Part shown: positions 5,736 through 6,830 of the stretch, in pieces
How positions within the stretch are numbered: position 1 is the first letter of the stretch
Layout of the letters: each line of letters begins with the position of its first letter
From: Betaproteobacteria bacterium
GTDB lineage: Bacteria; Pseudomonadota; Gammaproteobacteria; Burkholderiales; Casimicrobiaceae
Length of the DNA: 6,830 nt
Assembly (NCBI GenBank): GCA_005888955.1
Contig: VBCS01000197.1
Span: 1 to 6,830 of the forward strand
Direction: 5' to 3'
Made by a program: the position numbers and the translations under genes
The notes under the pieces: model-generated
What the model was told of the DNA's origin: nothing
What the model saw: only the letters and a program-made list of their open reading frames with translations
Database searches by the model: none

Positions 5736-5752
5736 ACCTTCCGGAAATACGA

Positions 5753-5780
5753 TTGGACTTGGTACGCGCGCGCCCATAAA
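5753..5780 (+). promoter_or_regulatory. Candidate sigma-70 promoter for the two small genes
   Basis: TTGGAC (5753-5758), 16 bp, then CATAAA (5775-5780), in a local AT-rich dip (CATAAATTT). Transcription would start near 5787 and leave a leader of about 55 nt before the ATG at 5843. Matches to consensus are moderate, and the assignment rests on position and base composition. Confidence 0.35.
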
Positions 5781-5833
5781 TTTGGCAACGGAGGCAACAT
5801 CGAGCGCGTTGGCTATTCGCTGCAGCGCTCCGT

Positions 5834-5837
5834 GGAG
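5834..5837 (+). promoter_or_regulatory. Ribosome binding site deciding the start of the DUF3563-like gene
   Basis: GGAG 5 nt before ATG 5843. It overlaps the alternative in-frame GTG (5837-5839), which therefore cannot use it, so ATG 5843 is preferred. Confidence 0.6.
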
Positions 5838-5842
5838 TGCAC

Positions 5843-6130
5843 ATGAAAGCCACAAACTTTCTCTGGGACGAACCGGGTCTCACCGGTGCATGGGCGAGGC
5901 TGACCCATGCGTTGATATTCGATCCACTGCGCCGCGAGGGCGGGCCGGAAAATCAGCCGGCACGGTCCACGAAGACCCGGTCCGGTGGAATCTTCGAGCG
6001 CATCGACCGCTGGTTCTGGCGGCAGCAGATGCGCGATCGCGAGGCGTATCTCGCCGGCGCGCAGGACATCTTCGAGCTCGAGGAGCGCCTCCGCCGGCTC
6101 GAGCGCTCGGTCGGCAGTCGTTACTACTGA
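5843..6130 (+). CDS. Small DUF3563-like protein
   Basis: 95 residues, no signal peptide or membrane segment. The N-terminal half (1-48) is not recognised. The C-terminal part, RIDRWFWRQQMRDREAYLAG and then DIFELEERLRRLER (75-88), is a charged, probably amphipathic helical segment. Its pattern YLxxxxDxxxLExRxRxLE is that of DUF3563, short proteobacterial proteins of unknown function. The family assignment is from memory of the motif, not a search. The start is chosen from the GGAG at 5834-5837. It lies 221 nt after relA, behind a possible promoter of its own, and 18 nt before the next gene, with which it is probably co-transcribed. It ends in Tyr-Tyr. No function can be given. Confidence 0.65.
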   Translation: MKATNFLWDEPGLTGAWARLTHALIFDPLRREGGPENQPARSTKTRSGGIFERIDRWFWRQQMRDREAYLAGAQDIFELEERLRRLERSVGSRYY

Positions 6131-6148
6131 CTGACGCAAGGCCACACG

Positions 6149-6520
6149 ATGAACGGAGATAGCAATCACATCTTTCGCACGTCTGCGCTCGACGGGCAGC
6201 CGCTCGATTCGCGGCCGCCGCGGTTTACGTGGACGCTTTTCGCAGCGCAGCTATGGCTGCTGGCCGCGTTTGTAGGGATGTCGCTGTTTGCAGTGGCCGC
6301 GAAACTGCTCCTGACCGGTCCGAACGAGGCCCGGCCCACCGCCGTGCTCGTATTGGGCTTGCTTGGCGCGGTGCTTGCGCCCGTTGCGTGGTGGAATCTT
6401 GCGTGCCACATCGCCCGCGCGGAGCGCGAGACGAGGGCCACCGATGCGGAGCCGGCGGCGGCGACCGCACCGGCCCCCATCGCGCCTGCGAAACCGCTGT
6501 TGCTCTCCTCGCACCGATAA
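6149..6520 (+). CDS. Hypothetical membrane protein with two predicted helices
   Basis: 123 residues, family not recognised. A polar N-terminus (1-27) is followed by two hydrophobic stretches, about 30-55 (LFAAQLWLLAAFVGMSLFAVA) and 65-88 (AVLVLGLLGAVLAPVAWWNL). They are separated by a short loop (GPNEARP), so the protein probably forms a helical hairpin in the inner membrane. The tail is charged, then Ala/Pro-rich (100-116). AAGG at 6138-6141, 7 nt before the ATG, serves as ribosome binding site. The 18-nt gap from the DUF3563-like gene suggests a two-gene unit. The hydrophobic segments, the binding site and the tight spacing support a real gene; its role is unknown. Confidence 0.6.
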   Translation: MNGDSNHIFRTSALDGQPLDSRPPRFTWTLFAAQLWLLAAFVGMSLFAVAAKLLLTGPNEARPTAVLVLGLLGAVLAPVAWWNLACHIARAERETRATDAEPAAATAPAPIAPAKPLLLSSHR

Positions 6521-6543
6521 GTGCAGCGAGTAGCCTGGGCTGA

Positions 6544-6571
6544 CCCGGACTTGACCCGGGGGATGCCCGGG
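6544..6571. terminator. Candidate bidirectional hairpin between convergent genes
   Basis: CCCGGG (6555-6560) and CCCGGG (6566-6571) form a 6-bp GC stem with a 5-nt loop. CCCGG (6544-6548) with CCGGG (6556-6560) is an overlapping alternative. It lies in the 64-nt gap where the + strand membrane protein gene and the - strand transporter gene converge. Neither strand has a following U-run, so terminator function is a guess from position and symmetry. Confidence 0.4.
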
Positions 6572-6584
6572 AACTGCGAAACGG

Positions 6585-6830
6585 TTACAGCATTCCACGC
6601 GCAAGCGTCAGCGCCAATCCCGCGCCGGCACAGGCCAGGATCACCGGTATGACGCCGACTTTGTAGCGGAACAGCGCCACTCCCGCGGCAACGCCGATCA
6701 GCGCCGAGACGACGTCGAAGCGTTCGTGTACGCCCGCCGGCCACAATAGGTGGACGGCGAAGAAGACCGCGAGATTGACGATCACGCCGACGACGGCGGC
6801 CGTGATGCCGGTCAGCGGCGCGGTGAATTT
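6585..6830 (-). CDS. chrA: ChrA-like chromate transporter, C-terminal end (5' part outside window)
   Basis: The - strand frame is open from the right edge to the TAA at 6585-6587, giving 81 residues of a hydrophobic C-terminus. The sequence LTGITAAVVGVIVNLAVFF, then a segment around FDVVSALIGVAAGVALF, then the ending FRYKVGVIPVILACAGAGLAL, is characteristic of the final membrane helices of CHR-superfamily transporters. Those proteins export chromate from the cytoplasm across the inner membrane, in some members coupled to proton movement (family knowledge). The GTG at 6783-6785 is an internal valine codon, not a start. Whether this is a genuine chromate exporter or another CHR member cannot be told from the end alone. 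It is convergent with the small genes and functionally unrelated to ftsH-relA. Confidence 0.85.
   Translation of the reverse strand, partial: KFTAPLTGITAAVVGVIVNLAVFFAVHLLWPAGVHERFDVVSALIGVAAGVALFRYKVGVIPVILACAGAGLALTLARGML

Noticed and set aside
5790..5794. GGAGG that looks like a Shine-Dalgarno
   Set aside because: No start codon at a suitable distance; the first TTG is 14 nt away and gives no credible protein.
6166..6744. 192-codon open frame on the - strand spanning the membrane protein gene and the transporter end
   Set aside because: It overlaps the ChrA-like C-terminus in another frame and the + strand gene; no coherent domain.

Overview
This window is a GC-rich chromosomal segment from a proteobacterium, most likely a betaproteobacterium. 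The order ftsH-folP-glmM is a conserved housekeeping block in beta- and gammaproteobacteria, the protein sequences read as close relatives of their E. coli counterparts, and a DUF3563-like small protein points towards Burkholderiales or relatives. I cannot name a species from the sequence alone.

Layout: positions 1-813 are the C-terminal part of FtsH (membrane AAA+ zinc protease), cut by the left edge. 940-1785 is folP (dihydropteroate synthase), 1902-3257 is glmM (phosphoglucosamine mutase) and 3387-5621 is relA ((p)ppGpp synthetase with a degenerate hydrolase domain), all on the + strand. Two short + strand genes follow: 5843-6130 (DUF3563-like) and 6149-6520 (two-helix membrane protein). 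The right end holds the C-terminus of a chromate-transporter-like protein on the - strand (6585-6830), convergent with the others and cut by the right edge. No gene-free stretch exceeds 300 bases; the longest is 5622-5842.

The genes join membrane protein quality control (FtsH), folate synthesis (FolP), amino-sugar supply for peptidoglycan and LPS (GlmM) and the stringent response (RelA). They are essential or central functions carried as neighbours, not one pathway.

The most notable material is between the genes. Seven copies of a REP-like element (a GTAG tetranucleotide abutting an imperfect palindrome with 8-bp arms) fill the ftsH-folP and glmM-relA gaps. They have invaded the gene boundaries: the TAG stop codons of both ftsH and glmM lie in the GTAG of a REP copy, and the ATG of folP lies inside the palindrome of another. 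The folP-glmM gap instead carries two identical 28-nt copies of a different hairpin repeat matching the neisserial dRS3 pattern ATTCCC-N8-GGGAAT. The relA start is preceded at 7 nt by a perfect TATAAT and has no Shine-Dalgarno, which suggests a leaderless transcript. I see no complete unknown defence, mobile or biosynthetic system; the novelty, if any, is in how repeats shape these gene ends.
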